Positions 8,134-16,759 of a DNA stretch of 64,000 bases are shown here, in pieces. The stretch is from Streptomyces koelreuteriae. Lineage in GTDB: Bacteria > Actinomycetota > Actinomycetes > Streptomycetales > Streptomycetaceae. A program made the position numbers and the translations under genes. The first letter of the stretch is position 1; each line of letters opens with the position of its first letter. The notes beneath the pieces were generated by a model that worked only from the letters and a program-made list of their open reading frames with translations, was not told the origin of the DNA and ran no database searches. The stretch is taken from positions 992,001 through 1,056,000 of the forward strand of contig NZ_CP075896.1 in NCBI RefSeq assembly GCF_018604545.1, written 5' to 3'.

Positions 8134-9162
8134 TCAAGGAGCCGTAGGAGGCTTCTCCTTGCGGGCCCTGCTCGGCTGTACCCGCCTCGGTTCACCCGGC
8201 ATCTTCGGATACTCGGGCGGGTACGGCAGATCCCCCAGCCCGTGGTCGTGCTCGTCACGGCGGGCGAGGTCGAGCAGGGACTCCAGGGAGTAGCGGTGGT
8301 CGTCCATGTCCGCGTGCACATCGCCGAGTTCGGCGAAGCGCGCGGGCATCGTCGCGAGGTCGAAGTCCTGGGGGTGCGCGACCCCCACCTCGTCCCAGTT
8401 CAGGGGCGCGGAGACGGGGGCGTGCGGGCGGGGCCGTACGGAGTAGGCGGAGGCGATCGTGCGGTCGCGTGCCGTCTGGTTGTAGTCGACGAAGATGCGG
8501 CTGCCCCGCTCCTCCTTCCACCACTTGATGGTCACCTGGTCCGGCATGCGCCGCTCCAGCTCCCTGCCGACGGCGATGGCGGCGCGCCGGACCTGGGTGA
8601 AGGTCCAGCGGGGTTCGATGGGCACGAAGACGTGCAGGCCCCGGCCGCCCGAGGTCTTGGGGAAGCCGCGCAGTCCGCCGAACTCGTCGAGCACCGCCCG
8701 CAGTTCGTGGGCGGCGCGGGCGGCGTCGTCGTAGTCGGTGCCGGGCTGCGGGTCGAGGTCGATGCGGAGTTCGTCCGGGTGGTCGACGTCGTCGCGGCGT
8801 ACCGGCCAGGGGTGGAAGGTGAGGGTGCCGAACTGGGCGGCCCACACCACCGCGCCGACCTCGGTGGGGCACATCTCGTCGGCGCTGCGGCCGCTGGGGA
8901 AGGTGATGTGCGCGGTCGGGATCCAGTCGGGCATGTTCTTGGGCGCCCGCTTCTGGAAGAAGTTCTCGCCGTTCATGCCCTCGGGGTAGCGCTCCAGGGT
9001 CGTCGGCCGGTCGCGCAGGGCGCGCAGGATGCCGGGGCCGACGGCGATGTAGTAGCGGGCGAGGTCCAGCTTGGTGAAGCCGCGCTCCGGGAAGAACATC
9101 TTGTCCGGGCTGGACAGCCGTACGGTCCGGCCGCCCGCCTGAAGTTCCACCGCGTCACCCAT
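8134..9162 (-). CDS. LigD-like polymerase/primase domain protein (NHEJ)
   Basis: This stand-alone archaeo-eukaryotic primase-type polymerase has about 342 residues and corresponds to the polymerase domain of bacterial LigD. It fills gaps and adds ribonucleotides at broken DNA ends. Family features include the N-terminal SSPDKMFFPERGFTKLDLARYY, HITFPSGRSADEMCPTE, and the catalytic LRIDLDPQPG (metal-binding DxD), then KTSGGRGLHVFVPI. The ATG at 9162 fits the usual family start; upstream codons are not conserved sequence. The stop is only 3 bases from the end of the convergent cupredoxin gene. A ligase gene lies 0.7 kb away on the other strand, so an NHEJ role is likely. No Ku gene is in the window. 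Confidence 0.9.
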   Translation of the reverse strand: MGDAVELQAGGRTVRLSSPDKMFFPERGFTKLDLARYYIAVGPGILRALRDRPTTLERYPEGMNGENFFQKRAPKNMPDWIPTAHITFPSGRSADEMCPTEVGAVVWAAQFGTLTFHPWPVRRDDVDHPDELRIDLDPQPGTDYDDAARAAHELRAVLDEFGGLRGFPKTSGGRGLHVFVPIEPRWTFTQVRRAAIAVGRELERRMPDQVTIKWWKEERGSRIFVDYNQTARDRTIASAYSVRPRPHAPVSAPLNWDEVGVAHPQDFDLATMPARFAELGDVHADMDDHRYSLESLLDLARRDEHDHGLGDLPYPPEYPKMPGEPRRVQPSRARKEKPPTAP

Positions 9163-9214
9163 GCTCGACACGGTAGGCGCAGCGGGTGGGCCTCGCATGC
9201 GGAGCGTTCGGGCG

Positions 9215-9728
9215 TCACGGGGCACGCAGGCGGGTGGCGAGCAGGGTGACGTCGTCCTCGGTGGTGCCGTGCACCAGGCGGGCGAGGAGGGCGTCGACGA
9301 CGCTCTCCAGAGGGCCGTCGAGGTCGAGGCTCAGATGCGTCAGGCGTCGCAGCGAGGAGTCGATGTCCCTGCGGCGGTCCTCGATCAGCCCGTCGGTGTA
9401 CATGAGCAGGACGGTTCCGGGGCGCACCGGCAGGGTCAGTGCCTCGTAGCCGCCGAGGTCGGTGCCGAGGGGCGGTCCGGTCGGGACATGGACGAGTTCG
9501 GCCGGGGCGTCGGGGTGCAGCAGCACGGGCGGCGGGTGTCCGGCGCCGGCGAAGGTGCAGGTGCCCTGGCCGGGGTCGACGAGGGCGAGCAGACAGGTGG
9601 CCCACCCGGTCGAGGCCGATGCTCGCCAGCCGGTGGTCGGCCTCGGCCGGGGCGTCGGCCGGCATCGACAGCAGCGCGTCCTCGGCACCGGAGAAGAGCG
9701 ACTTCAGCGGAAGCTGGTCGAAGCCCAC
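9215..9728 (-). pseudogene. frameshifted, truncated PP2C/SpoIIE-type phosphatase remnant
   Basis: The C-terminal half of a SpoIIE-like serine phosphatase reads in one frame from about base 9605 down to the stop at 9215. It contains ATCLLALVDPGQGTC, FAGAGHPPPVL, LLMYTDGLIEDRR and DDVTLLATR, all typical of PP2C regulators of anti-sigma systems. The matching upstream part (MGFDQLPLKSLFSGAEDALL to LASIGLDRVG) reads in a different frame from a GTG at 9728 with a good GAGGAGGA site. A one-base frameshift between about 9590 and 9615 joins them. Even if it were repaired, the product would be about 170 residues, missing the first catalytic motifs of the domain. I call it a decayed remnant; a sequencing error could explain the shift but not the missing N-terminal domains. 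Confidence 0.75.
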
Positions 9729-9885
9729 GCGGATCCTCCTCGTCCGCCCCCTGATCGGAGCACGCCAGGTTCCAGTGTGTCGCCGGTGCCCCGCCTCCGC
9801 ATCCTCGGGCGATCCCGTCCTGACCTGCGGCTTTCGCCTCGTCGCTCGACAGGCGGACCGCGGGGGCGGCTCTTAGAGTCGAGGC

Positions 9886-10950
9886 ATGGATCTCCCGGTG
9901 ATGCCCCCCGTGCTGCCCATGCTCGCCAAGTCCGTGGCGGCGATCCCCACGGGCATGCAGTACGAGGCGAAGTGGGACGGGTTCCGGGCGATCGTGTTCC
10001 GCGACGGGGACGAGGTCGAGCTCGGCAGCCGTACGGGCAAGCCGTTGACCAGGTACTTTCCCGAGCTGGTGACGGCTGTGCGGGAGCGGTTGCCGGAGCG
10101 CTGTGTGGTGGACGGGGAGATCGTGATCGCGCGGGAGGGGCATCTGGACTTCGACGCGCTGACGGAGCGGATCCATCCGGCGGACTCGCGGGTGCGGATG
10201 CTGGCGGAGCGGACGCCGGCCTCGCTCGTCGCCTTCGATCTGCTGGCACTGGGGGACGAGTCGCTGATGGACGTCCCGATGACCGACCGGCGGGAGCGGC
10301 TGGCCGGGGAGCTGGCGGGGGTGACGGCTCCGGTGTATCTGGCGCCGGCGACCACCGACATCGAGGTGGCACGGCAGTGGTTCGAGCAGTACGAGGGGGC
10401 GGGCCTGGACGGGGTCATCGCCAAGCCGCTGACCGTGCCCTACCGCCCGGACGTGCGCGCCATGTTCAAGATCAAGCACGAGCGTACGGCGGACGTGGTC
10501 GTCGCCGGGTACCGCCTGCACAAGAGCGGCCCGGTCGTGGGCTCGCTGCTGCTCGGCCTGTACGACGACCGGGGCACCCTCCAGCATGTGGGCGTGTCCG
10601 CCGCCTTCCCGATGAAGCGGCGTGCCGAGCTGGTGGAGGAGCTGGAGCCGCTGCGCCTGGACGACGCCCAGGGGCATCCGTGGGCGGCCTGGTCCGACGA
10701 GGCCGCGCACGAGAAGGCCCGGCTGCCGGGGGCGCCGAGCCGCTGGTCGGGCCGGAAGGACCTGTCGTGGGTGCCGCTCAGGCCGGAGCGGGTGGCCGAG
10801 GTGGCGTACGACCACATGGAGAACGGGCAGCGCTTCCGGCACACCGCCCGCTTCCGCCGCTGGCGCCCGGACCGGACCCCCGAGAGCTGCACCTACGCGC
10901 AGCTCCAGGAGCCGGTCCGCTACGACCTGGCGGAGATCCTCGGCGCGTAG
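9886..10950 (+). CDS. ligC: ATP-dependent DNA ligase, LigC type
   Basis: This 354-residue ligase seals DNA nicks through a lysyl-AMP intermediate. The nucleotidyltransferase domain starts at once, with catalytic Lys 29 in the motif YEAKWDGFRA, followed by SRTGKPLTRYFPE, VVDGEIV, AFDLLAL and EGAGLDGVIAKP. An OB-fold domain follows (MFKIKHERTADVVVAGYR). There are no primase or nuclease domains, so it is the stand-alone ligase of the bacterial NHEJ backup set. It points away from the LigD-like polymerase gene. The ribosome site is weak (GAGG almost touching the ATG). Its substrates may overlap with base-excision repair, as reported for mycobacterial LigC. Confidence 0.9.
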   Translation: MDLPVMPPVLPMLAKSVAAIPTGMQYEAKWDGFRAIVFRDGDEVELGSRTGKPLTRYFPELVTAVRERLPERCVVDGEIVIAREGHLDFDALTERIHPADSRVRMLAERTPASLVAFDLLALGDESLMDVPMTDRRERLAGELAGVTAPVYLAPATTDIEVARQWFEQYEGAGLDGVIAKPLTVPYRPDVRAMFKIKHERTADVVVAGYRLHKSGPVVGSLLLGLYDDRGTLQHVGVSAAFPMKRRAELVEELEPLRLDDAQGHPWAAWSDEAAHEKARLPGAPSRWSGRKDLSWVPLRPERVAEVAYDHMENGQRFRHTARFRRWRPDRTPESCTYAQLQEPVRYDLAEILGA

Positions 10951-10962
10951 CGTCACGCCGGT

Positions 10963-12153
10963 TCAGGGCTGCATCAGCACCTTGACCGCGCCGTCCTGCT
11001 TGCGCTGGAACATCTCGTAGGCGTGCGGGGCCTCCGACAGCGGCACCCGGTGGGTGGCGAAGTCCTCGACGCCGAGCGGGTCCTCGTCGGTCAGGTACGG
11101 AATGATGTCGTCGCTCCAGCGGCGGACGTTGGCCTGGCCCATCCGGATCTGGATCTGCTTGTCGAACAGGGTGAGCAGCGGCAGCGGGTCCGCCAGGCCG
11201 CCGTAGACACCGGACAGCGAGAGGGTGCCGCCGCGGCGCACCAGTTCGATGGCGGTGTTCAGCGCGGAGAGCCGGTCGACGCTGAAGCGTTCGGCGAGCG
11301 GGCCGCTCAGTTTGCGGGGCAGGATCGCTGAGGCGCTCTGCACCATGCGCGCGGCCGCGCTGCCGTGGGCCTCGGTGCCGACCGCGTCGATCACGGCGTC
11401 GGGGCCGCGGCCGTCGGTCTCGTCGCGGATCGCTTCGATCAGTTCCTTCTCGTCGTCGAAGGACCTGAGGTCGAAGGTCTCCACGCCCCGTGCGCGGGCC
11501 CGGCGCAGCCGCTCCGGAACCAGGTCCACACCGAACACCCGTCCGGCACCCCGGAGCCGGGCGACGCGGCAGGCCATGTCGCCGATGGGGCCGAGGCCGA
11601 GCACGGCGACGCTGCCGCCCTGCGGGACGTCGGCGTAGGCGACGGCCTGCCAGGCGGTGGGCAGCACGTCGGAGAGGTAGACGAAGCGGTCGTCGGGCGG
11701 GCCCTCCGGGACCTTGATCGGGCCGAACTGCGCCTGCGGGACCCGCAGATACTCGGCCTGGGCCCCCGGCACCGCTCCGTACAGGCGGGTGTAGCCGAAC
11801 AGGGCGGCACCCATGCCCTCGCCGCTGACCTGGGTGGTCTCGCACTGGGTGGGCAGGCCGGTGAGGCACATCCAGCAGTTGCCGCAGGCGATCTGGAACG
11901 GCACCACGACCCGGTCCCCGGCCTGGAGGTCCGGTACACCGGCGCCGACCTCCTCGACGATGCCCATGGGCTCATGGCCGAGGATGTCGCCCGGTGTCAT
12001 GAACGGCGTGAGCACTTCGTACAGATGCAGGTCGGATCCGCACAACCCGCTGGAGGTGATGCGGATGATCGCGTCCGTCGGCTCCTGGATCGTCGGATCG
12101 GGCACGTTCTCCACCCGCACGTCCCGCTTGCCCTGCCAGGTCACTGCCCTCAT
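10963..12153 (-). CDS. zinc-dependent alcohol dehydrogenase (MDR family)
   Basis: This 396-residue medium-chain dehydrogenase oxidises an alcohol or formaldehyde-type substrate with NAD(P). The GroES-like domain has catalytic zinc motifs GLCGSDLHLYE and GHEPMGIVEEVG, and the structural zinc cysteines in CGNCWMCLTGLPTQC. The Rossmann motif is AVLGLGPIGDMACR. The ATG at 12153 is used because MRAVTWQGKRDVRVE is the normal family N-terminus and GGAGGGAG lies upstream; a longer open frame adds only charged low-complexity sequence. It converges on the ligase gene with a 12-base gap. Annotations such as glutathione-independent formaldehyde dehydrogenase are possible. The substrate cannot be told from sequence. 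Confidence 0.88.
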   Translation of the reverse strand: MRAVTWQGKRDVRVENVPDPTIQEPTDAIIRITSSGLCGSDLHLYEVLTPFMTPGDILGHEPMGIVEEVGAGVPDLQAGDRVVVPFQIACGNCWMCLTGLPTQCETTQVSGEGMGAALFGYTRLYGAVPGAQAEYLRVPQAQFGPIKVPEGPPDDRFVYLSDVLPTAWQAVAYADVPQGGSVAVLGLGPIGDMACRVARLRGAGRVFGVDLVPERLRRARARGVETFDLRSFDDEKELIEAIRDETDGRGPDAVIDAVGTEAHGSAAARMVQSASAILPRKLSGPLAERFSVDRLSALNTAIELVRRGGTLSLSGVYGGLADPLPLLTLFDKQIQIRMGQANVRRWSDDIIPYLTDEDPLGVEDFATHRVPLSEAPHAYEMFQRKQDGAVKVLMQP

Positions 12154-12371
12154 CGCCTCGCGCTCCCTCCGTCGGCGTGCGCGTCGGTCGTTTCGGCTCG
12201 GTCGTTTCGGCTCGGCCATTTCGGAGAGGCCCGGGTACCCGGGTGGCCCGTGGCGAACCTTGAGCCGATCGACGGACGCGACGGGGACACCGTCCCGCCA
12301 GAAACGATCGAATGTGGCCATCGATGCTCAGATAAGCGCACAATCATGACAAACGAATGACTTGAGGCGCG

Positions 12372-13367
12372 GTGGCGACGGTGGGCATGGGACGAGAAGC
12401 GCGCGGACGGCGGGCCGCTACGACGGCGGCGCTGCTGGCCGCGACGGTGACGGCGGCCCTGGCGGCGGGCTGTACGAGCGGGGGCGGGCCGCCCGACGAC
12501 GGCCGGGGATCGGCCACCGCCTCGGAGCGCGGCGCCTCACCCGGGGCGACCGACGGCTCGGTACTCGCCGTCAAGATCGACAACGCCGGTACGGCCCGGC
12601 CGCCCACGGGCGTCGATGCCGCGGACGTGGTGTACGTGGAGCAGGTCGAGGGCGGGCTGAGCCGTCTGATGGCGGTGTACGCCACGAAGCTGCCGCAGGC
12701 GGTCGGTCCGGTGCGCAGCGCCCGTGAGTCGGATCTGGAGCTGCTGCGCCAGTTCGACCGGCCCACGCTCGCCTTCTCCGGCGCCCAGACGAAGCTCCTG
12801 CCGCTGATCGACAAGGCGCCGCTGCGGGCGGCGACGCCGGGCAGCGCCTCCGACGCCTTCTTCCGCGACCCGGACCGGTCCGCCCCGCACAACCTCTATG
12901 TGCGGCCCGAGCGGATCGTGCCGGAAGCCCCGGGCCGGGACGCCCTGACCACCGGCTTCCGCTACGGCTCCGCCCCGGCGGGCGGCACGGCGACGCCCTC
13001 GCAGACGGTGCGCTATCCGGCGGCCCGCTTCACCTTCACCTGGTCGGACTCCCGGGACCACTGGCTGATCGGCATGGACGGCACACCGGCCGCGACGGCC
13101 GACGGCAAGCGCATGGCGGCGGCGACGGTCGTCGTGCAGTACGTGAAGGTGCGCGAGTCCGCCTTCCGGGACTTCCTCGGCAACAACACGCCGTACACCG
13201 AGACGGTGGGCTCGGGGAAGGCGAAGGTGCTGCGCGACGGGCGGGCCTACGACGTGAACTGGGAGCGCGAGGACGCCACGGACGGCACGGCGTTCACCAC
13301 CCGTGACGGCACACCCGTGAACTTCGCGAAGGGCCAGGTGTGGGTGGTGTACGCCAAGGCGCCCTGA
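12372..13367 (+). CDS. DUF3048 (YerB-like) lipoprotein
   Basis: This 331-residue predicted surface lipoprotein has a twin-arginine-containing charged start, a hydrophobic stretch and a lipobox ending at Cys 34 (ALAAGC). The mature part is the two-part DUF3048 family (YerB in Bacillus). It carries KIDNAGTARPPTGVDAADVVYVEQVEGG-type sequence, GPVRSARESDLELL, and a C-terminal part ending GTPVNFAKGQVWVVYA. The family is widespread in Gram-positive bacteria but its biochemical role is unknown to me. The GTG at 12372 is used; an ATG at 12387 is an alternative. The gene is divergent from the alcohol dehydrogenase and convergent with pcaV. Confidence 0.85.
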   Translation: MATVGMGREARGRRAATTAALLAATVTAALAAGCTSGGGPPDDGRGSATASERGASPGATDGSVLAVKIDNAGTARPPTGVDAADVVYVEQVEGGLSRLMAVYATKLPQAVGPVRSARESDLELLRQFDRPTLAFSGAQTKLLPLIDKAPLRAATPGSASDAFFRDPDRSAPHNLYVRPERIVPEAPGRDALTTGFRYGSAPAGGTATPSQTVRYPAARFTFTWSDSRDHWLIGMDGTPAATADGKRMAAATVVVQYVKVRESAFRDFLGNNTPYTETVGSGKAKVLRDGRAYDVNWEREDATDGTAFTTRDGTPVNFAKGQVWVVYAKAP

Positions 13368-13401
13368 CCGGATCGCGCGGGCCGGGCCCGCCGCGTCGGT
13401 C
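13366..13401. terminator. stem-loop between convergent DUF3048 and pcaV genes
   Basis: An imperfect GC-rich stem begins right at the DUF3048 stop. GACCG pairs with CGGTC at the outside, and GCGGGCC with GGCCCGC inside. It overlaps the last bases of pcaV and could stop transcripts from both sides. There is no T-tract, which is usual in Streptomyces. Confidence 0.4.
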
Positions 13402-13864
13402 AGCGGGGCGCCACCAGGGACTCCCCCGGGTTGCGCAGGCCTTCGGCCGCGTCCGACACACGCCGGATGAGGTCGAAGAACACCGTCTGCTCCTCGGCGG
13501 TCAGCGGCGCGAGGAAGATCTGGTTCATCCGGGCGGTGCGCACGGTCAGCTTGCGGTGGGTGCGCACGCCCTCTTCCGTGAGCCGGAGCAGGAAGCGGCG
13601 GCCGTCCTGCGGGTCACGGACCTTGTCGAGCAGCCCGCGCCGGATGAGCCGGCTGATCACCTCGGCGATGGTGGAGCGGTCGAGCCCCACCCGCTCCCCC
13701 GCCGTGCGCTGATCCAGGCCGGGCTCGGCGACGAGCGTGTTGAGGACCGCGTACTGGGGCGAGGTGATCTCCTCGGAGACCATCGTGTTCCACAGCAGGT
13801 AGTGCGCCTGCTGGAGCCGCCGGGCCAGGTGCCCGGGGTGGGTGGTGAGGTCGGCCGCCGCCAT
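13400..13864 (-). CDS. pcaV: MarR family repressor of protocatechuate catabolism
   Basis: This 154-residue winged-helix regulator, read away from the pca operon, matches the position and family of PcaV, the protocatechuate-responsive MarR repressor of S. coelicolor. The winged helix is visible in SPQYAVLNTLVAEPGLDQRTAGERVGLDRSTIAEVISRLIRRG-type sequence around residues 35-80, followed by the wing (KVRDPQDGRRFLLRLTEEG). The ATG at 13864 is preferred over a GTG two codons earlier because GGAGG lies seven bases upstream of it. Two palindromic sites sharing TCAGTGC lie in the divergent promoter region. Established knowledge: ligand-bound PcaV releases the pca promoter. Here that is inferred from context. 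Confidence 0.88.
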   Translation of the reverse strand: MAAADLTTHPGHLARRLQQAHYLLWNTMVSEEITSPQYAVLNTLVAEPGLDQRTAGERVGLDRSTIAEVISRLIRRGLLDKVRDPQDGRRFLLRLTEEGVRTHRKLTVRTARMNQIFLAPLTAEEQTVFFDLIRRVSDAAEGLRNPGESLVAPR

Positions 13865-13885
13865 GTGCACCCCTCCGTAGTTTTC

Positions 13886-13900
13886 GTTGGTGCACTGAAC
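13886..13900. promoter_or_regulatory. putative PcaV operator 1
   Basis: GTTGGTGCACTGAAC lies 22 bases upstream of the pcaV start, across a possible -10 element (TATTGT on the reverse strand). Its reverse complement shares GTTCAGTGC with the second site near pcaI. The core GTGCAC is palindromic; the outer arms match only in part. Confidence 0.5.
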
Positions 13901-13966
13901 AATACCGACCCGTTCCCCGGCTGTCTGCCGGCCGCACCAGGGATCAGAGACGCATTCTCCGAGGTC

Positions 13967-13995
13967 TTGACGCCCTGCTGTGGCGATGGCAGCGT
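13967..13995 (+). promoter_or_regulatory. possible pcaI promoter
   Basis: TTGACG at 13967 is followed after 17 bases by CAGCGT at 13990. This is a fair -35 and a weak -10 for the main sigma factor. The second putative operator falls about 20 bases downstream, where a bound repressor would block transcription. Confidence 0.3.
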
Positions 13996-14017
13996 GAAAG
14001 GAGCTTCACGGAAATAC

Positions 14018-14029
14018 TCAGTGCGCTGA
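14018..14029. promoter_or_regulatory. putative PcaV operator 2
   Basis: TCAGTGCGCTGA is a near-perfect palindrome (ten of twelve positions pair) in the pcaI leader, 42 bases before the pcaI start. It shares the half-site TCAGTGC with the site in front of pcaV, as expected for two sites of one MarR dimer. Confidence 0.55.
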
Positions 14030-14071
14030 CTAATCGAGGTCGGGGTGCTCGGAAGAGATGGGGCTTCTCGG

Positions 14072-14827
14072 ATGGACAAGGTGGTCGCCACAGCCCTGGA
14101 GGCGGTGGCCGACGTGCCCGACGGCGCGTCGCTCGCGGTGGGCGGATTCGGGCTGAGCGGTGTGCCGAACGTGCTGATCCAGGCGCTGTACGAGCGCGGG
14201 GTGGCCGGGGTGTCGGTGGTCTCCAACAACTGCGGGGCGATGGAGTCGGGCCTCGCGGTCCTGCTCGCCGCCGGCCGGATCGCCCGGGTGACGGGCTCCT
14301 ACATCGGCGCGAACAAGGAGTTCGCCCGGCAGTACCTGGCCGGGGAGCTGGAGGTCGAGCTGATCCCGCAGGGCACCCTGGCCGAGCGGCTGCGGGCCGG
14401 CGGCGCCGGAATCCCCGCCTTCTACACCCCGGCCGGGGTGGGCACCCAGGTCGCCGACGGCGGCCTGCCCTGGCGCTACGACGGTGAGGGCGGGGTCGCG
14501 CTGGCCTCACCGCCGAAGGAGGTCCGGGAGTTCGACGGCGAGGAGTTCGTGCTGGAGCGCGGCATCCGTACCGACTTCGCTCTGGTCCGGGCCGCGAAGG
14601 GCGACCGGCACGGGAACCTGGTCTTCAACAAGTCCTCCCGCAACTTCAACCCGCTGGCCGCGATGGCCGGGCGGGTGACGATCGCCGAGGTGGAGGAGCT
14701 GGTGGAGCCCGGCGAGATCGATCCGGACGCGGTGCATCTGCCCGGCATCTTCGTGCAGCGGGTACTCGCGCTCACCCCGGAGCAGGCGGCGGACAAGAAG
14801 ATCGAGCGGCGGACGGTGAGCAGCTGA
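14072..14827 (+). CDS. pcaI: 3-oxoadipate CoA-transferase subunit A
   Basis: This 251-residue alpha subunit works with PcaJ to move CoA from succinyl-CoA to beta-ketoadipate, the step before thiolysis. The glycine-rich CoA-transferase family 1 motif is [13 protein letters not shown] near the N-terminus, followed by VVSNNCGA and [25 protein letters not shown]. The ATG at 14072 is chosen because [12 protein letters not shown] matches the family start; a GTG or TTG further up gives nonconserved residues. The ribosome site is weak. It is the first gene of the operon, and its stop overlaps the start of pcaJ by one base. Confidence 0.93.
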   Translation: MDKVVATALEAVADVPDGASLAVGGFGLSGVPNVLIQALYERGVAGVSVVSNNCGAMESGLAVLLAAGRIARVTGSYIGANKEFARQYLAGELEVELIPQGTLAERLRAGGAGIPAFYTPAGVGTQVADGGLPWRYDGEGGVALASPPKEVREFDGEEFVLERGIRTDFALVRAAKGDRHGNLVFNKSSRNFNPLAAMAGRVTIAEVEELVEPGEIDPDAVHLPGIFVQRVLALTPEQAADKKIERRTVSS

Positions 14828-15471
14828 TGGCCTGGACGCGTGAACAGATGGCCGCGCGGGCCGCGCGCGAGCTGCGGGACGGCCAGTACGTCAATCTCGG
14901 CATCGGCCTGCCCACGCTCATCCCCAACTACCTGCCCGAGGGCGTCGAAGTCGTCCTCGAATCGGAGAACGGCATCCTGGGCACCGGCCCTTACCCCACC
15001 GAGGACACCGTCGACCCGGACCTGATCAACGCCGGCAAGGAGACCGTGACGGTCCTGCCGGGCGCGTCCTTCTTCGACTCGGCGCTGTCCTTCTCGATGA
15101 TCCGGGGCGGGCACATCGACGTCGCGGTGCTGGGCGCCATGCAGGTGTCCGAGCGGGGCGACCTGGCCAACTGGGCGATCCCCGGCAAGCTGATCACCGG
15201 CATCGGCGGGGCGATGGACCTGGTGCACGGCGCCCGTACGGTCGTCGTCGTCATGACCCACACCGCCAAGGACGGCTCCCCCAAGATCCTCACCGAGTGC
15301 GCCCTGCCGCTGACCGGCAAGGGGTGTGTGAACCGGATCATCACCGACCTCGGCGTCCTCGACGTCACCGACGACGGGCTCATCCTGGTCGAGACCGCGC
15401 CGGGCGTGAGCGCCCAGGAGATCGTCACCAGGACCGACGCCGAACTGACCGTGCCGGAGGGACTGAAGTGA
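14827..15471 (+). CDS. pcaJ: 3-oxoadipate CoA-transferase subunit B
   Basis: This 214-residue beta subunit carries the catalytic glutamate, Glu 47, in the SENG motif ([11 protein letters not shown]). Other family marks are [17 protein letters not shown] and the [23 protein letters not shown] region. Normal beta subunits are 210-220 residues, so it is complete. Its ATG begins on the last base of the pcaI stop, and its own stop overlaps the GTG of pcaF by four bases. This tight coupling supports equal production of the two subunits. Confidence 0.94.
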   Translation: MAWTREQMAARAARELRDGQYVNLGIGLPTLIPNYLPEGVEVVLESENGILGTGPYPTEDTVDPDLINAGKETVTVLPGASFFDSALSFSMIRGGHIDVAVLGAMQVSERGDLANWAIPGKLITGIGGAMDLVHGARTVVVVMTHTAKDGSPKILTECALPLTGKGCVNRIITDLGVLDVTDDGLILVETAPGVSAQEIVTRTDAELTVPEGLK

Positions 15472-16670
15472 AGGACGTCTACATCGTCGACGCGGTCCGC
15501 ACCCCGATCGGCCGCTACAACGGCGGGCTGGCCTCGGTCCGCCCGGACGACCTGGGCGCGCACGCGATCCGCGAACTGCTCGCCCGCACGCCGGAGTTGG
15601 ATCCTGCGCGCGTCGAGGACGTGTACTTCGGCAACGCCAACGGTGCCGGTGAGGAGAACCGCAACGTCGGCCGCATGGCGGCCCTTTTGGCGGGCCTGCC
15701 CACCTCGGTGCCGGGTGTGACCGTCAACCGGCTGTGCGCGTCCGGGCTGGAGGCGGTCATCCAGGCGGCCCGCGCGATCGCGGTCGGGGACGCCTCGATC
15801 GCCGTGGCCGGTGGCGTCGAGTCGATGACCCGGGCGCCCTATGTGCTGCCCAAGTCCGACAGGCCCTTCCCGGCCGGGCACACCGAGCTGTACTCCACGA
15901 CTCTGGGCTGGCGGATGGTCAACCCGAGGATGGAGCCGCAGTGGACGATTCCGCTGGGCGAGTCGGCCGAACTCATCGCCGACAAGCACAAGATCAGCCG
16001 CGAGCAGCAGGACGAGTACGCGCTCGGCAGCCATGAGAAGGCCGCGCGGGCGCGGGAACAGGGTCTGTTCGAGGCGGAGTCGGTGCCGGTGGCGGTGCCG
16101 CAGCGCAAGGGCGATCCGGTGGTCTTTGACGCCGACGAGTGTGTGCGTACGGATGCCTCCCTGGCGTCGATGGCCAAGCTGAAGCCGTCGTTCCGTGAGG
16201 AGGGCGGCACGGTGACGGCGGGTAACGCGTCACCGCTCAACGACGGTGCGGCTGCCCTTCTTCTGGTCGACGAGGAAGGTCTGAGGGCCACGGGGCGCGA
16301 GCCGCTGGCCCGGGTGTCCGCGAGCGGCGTCAACGCCCTCGACCCGGACTACTTCGGACTCGCTCCGGTCGAGGCCGTCAACCGGGCTCTGGCCAAGGCG
16401 GGTAAGGGGTTTGACGACCTGTCCGTGCTGGAGCTGAACGAGGCGTTCGCGGCGCAGGTGCTGGGGTGTGTGGCCGAGTGGCCCGAGTTCGACCCGGCGA
16501 TTCTCAATCCGCAGGGTGGGGCGATCGCTCTGGGGCATCCGCTGGGTGCGTCCGGGGCTCGGCTCGCCGGGACGGTTGCGCATCAGCTTGCCCGGCGGGG
16601 CAGTGGCGTCGGTGTTGCCACGCTCTGCATCGGGGTGGGTCAAGGCCTTGCGCTCGTTCTGGAACGTTAG
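15468..16670 (+). CDS. pcaF: beta-ketoadipyl-CoA thiolase
   Basis: This 400-residue thiolase splits beta-ketoadipyl-CoA into succinyl-CoA and acetyl-CoA, the last step of the pathway. The nucleophilic cysteine is Cys 90 in [11 protein letters not shown]. The conserved [19 protein letters not shown] carries the active-site His, and the second catalytic cysteine is in CIGVGQG at the end. The GTG start at 15468 overlaps the pcaJ stop in GTGA. After its stop comes an 89-base gap holding a dispersed Streptomyces repeat, the only real break in the operon. Confidence 0.94.
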   Translation: MKDVYIVDAVRTPIGRYNGGLASVRPDDLGAHAIRELLARTPELDPARVEDVYFGNANGAGEENRNVGRMAALLAGLPTSVPGVTVNRLCASGLEAVIQAARAIAVGDASIAVAGGVESMTRAPYVLPKSDRPFPAGHTELYSTTLGWRMVNPRMEPQWTIPLGESAELIADKHKISREQQDEYALGSHEKAARAREQGLFEAESVPVAVPQRKGDPVVFDADECVRTDASLASMAKLKPSFREEGGTVTAGNASPLNDGAAALLLVDEEGLRATGREPLARVSASGVNALDPDYFGLAPVEAVNRALAKAGKGFDDLSVLELNEAFAAQVLGCVAEWPEFDPAILNPQGGAIALGHPLGASGARLAGTVAHQLARRGSGVGVATLCIGVGQGLALVLER

Positions 16671-16691
16671 GCGTTCGGCTGCGGGCCGTCC

Positions 16692-16731
16692 GTGGCCGGT
16701 CGCGCAGTTCCCCGCGCCCCTTTAGGGCGAG
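16692..16731. repeat. dispersed Streptomyces hairpin repeat, copy 1
   Basis: The segment contains GGTCGCGCAGTTCCCCGCGC followed by CCCTTTAGGGCG, which can fold as a short hairpin. It is one of three copies of this element in the window (others near 45530 and 60400). It lies between pcaF and pcaH inside the operon. Confidence 0.75.
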
Positions 16732-16759
16732 AACCTCACGAACCTTTTCAGGGAACCCC

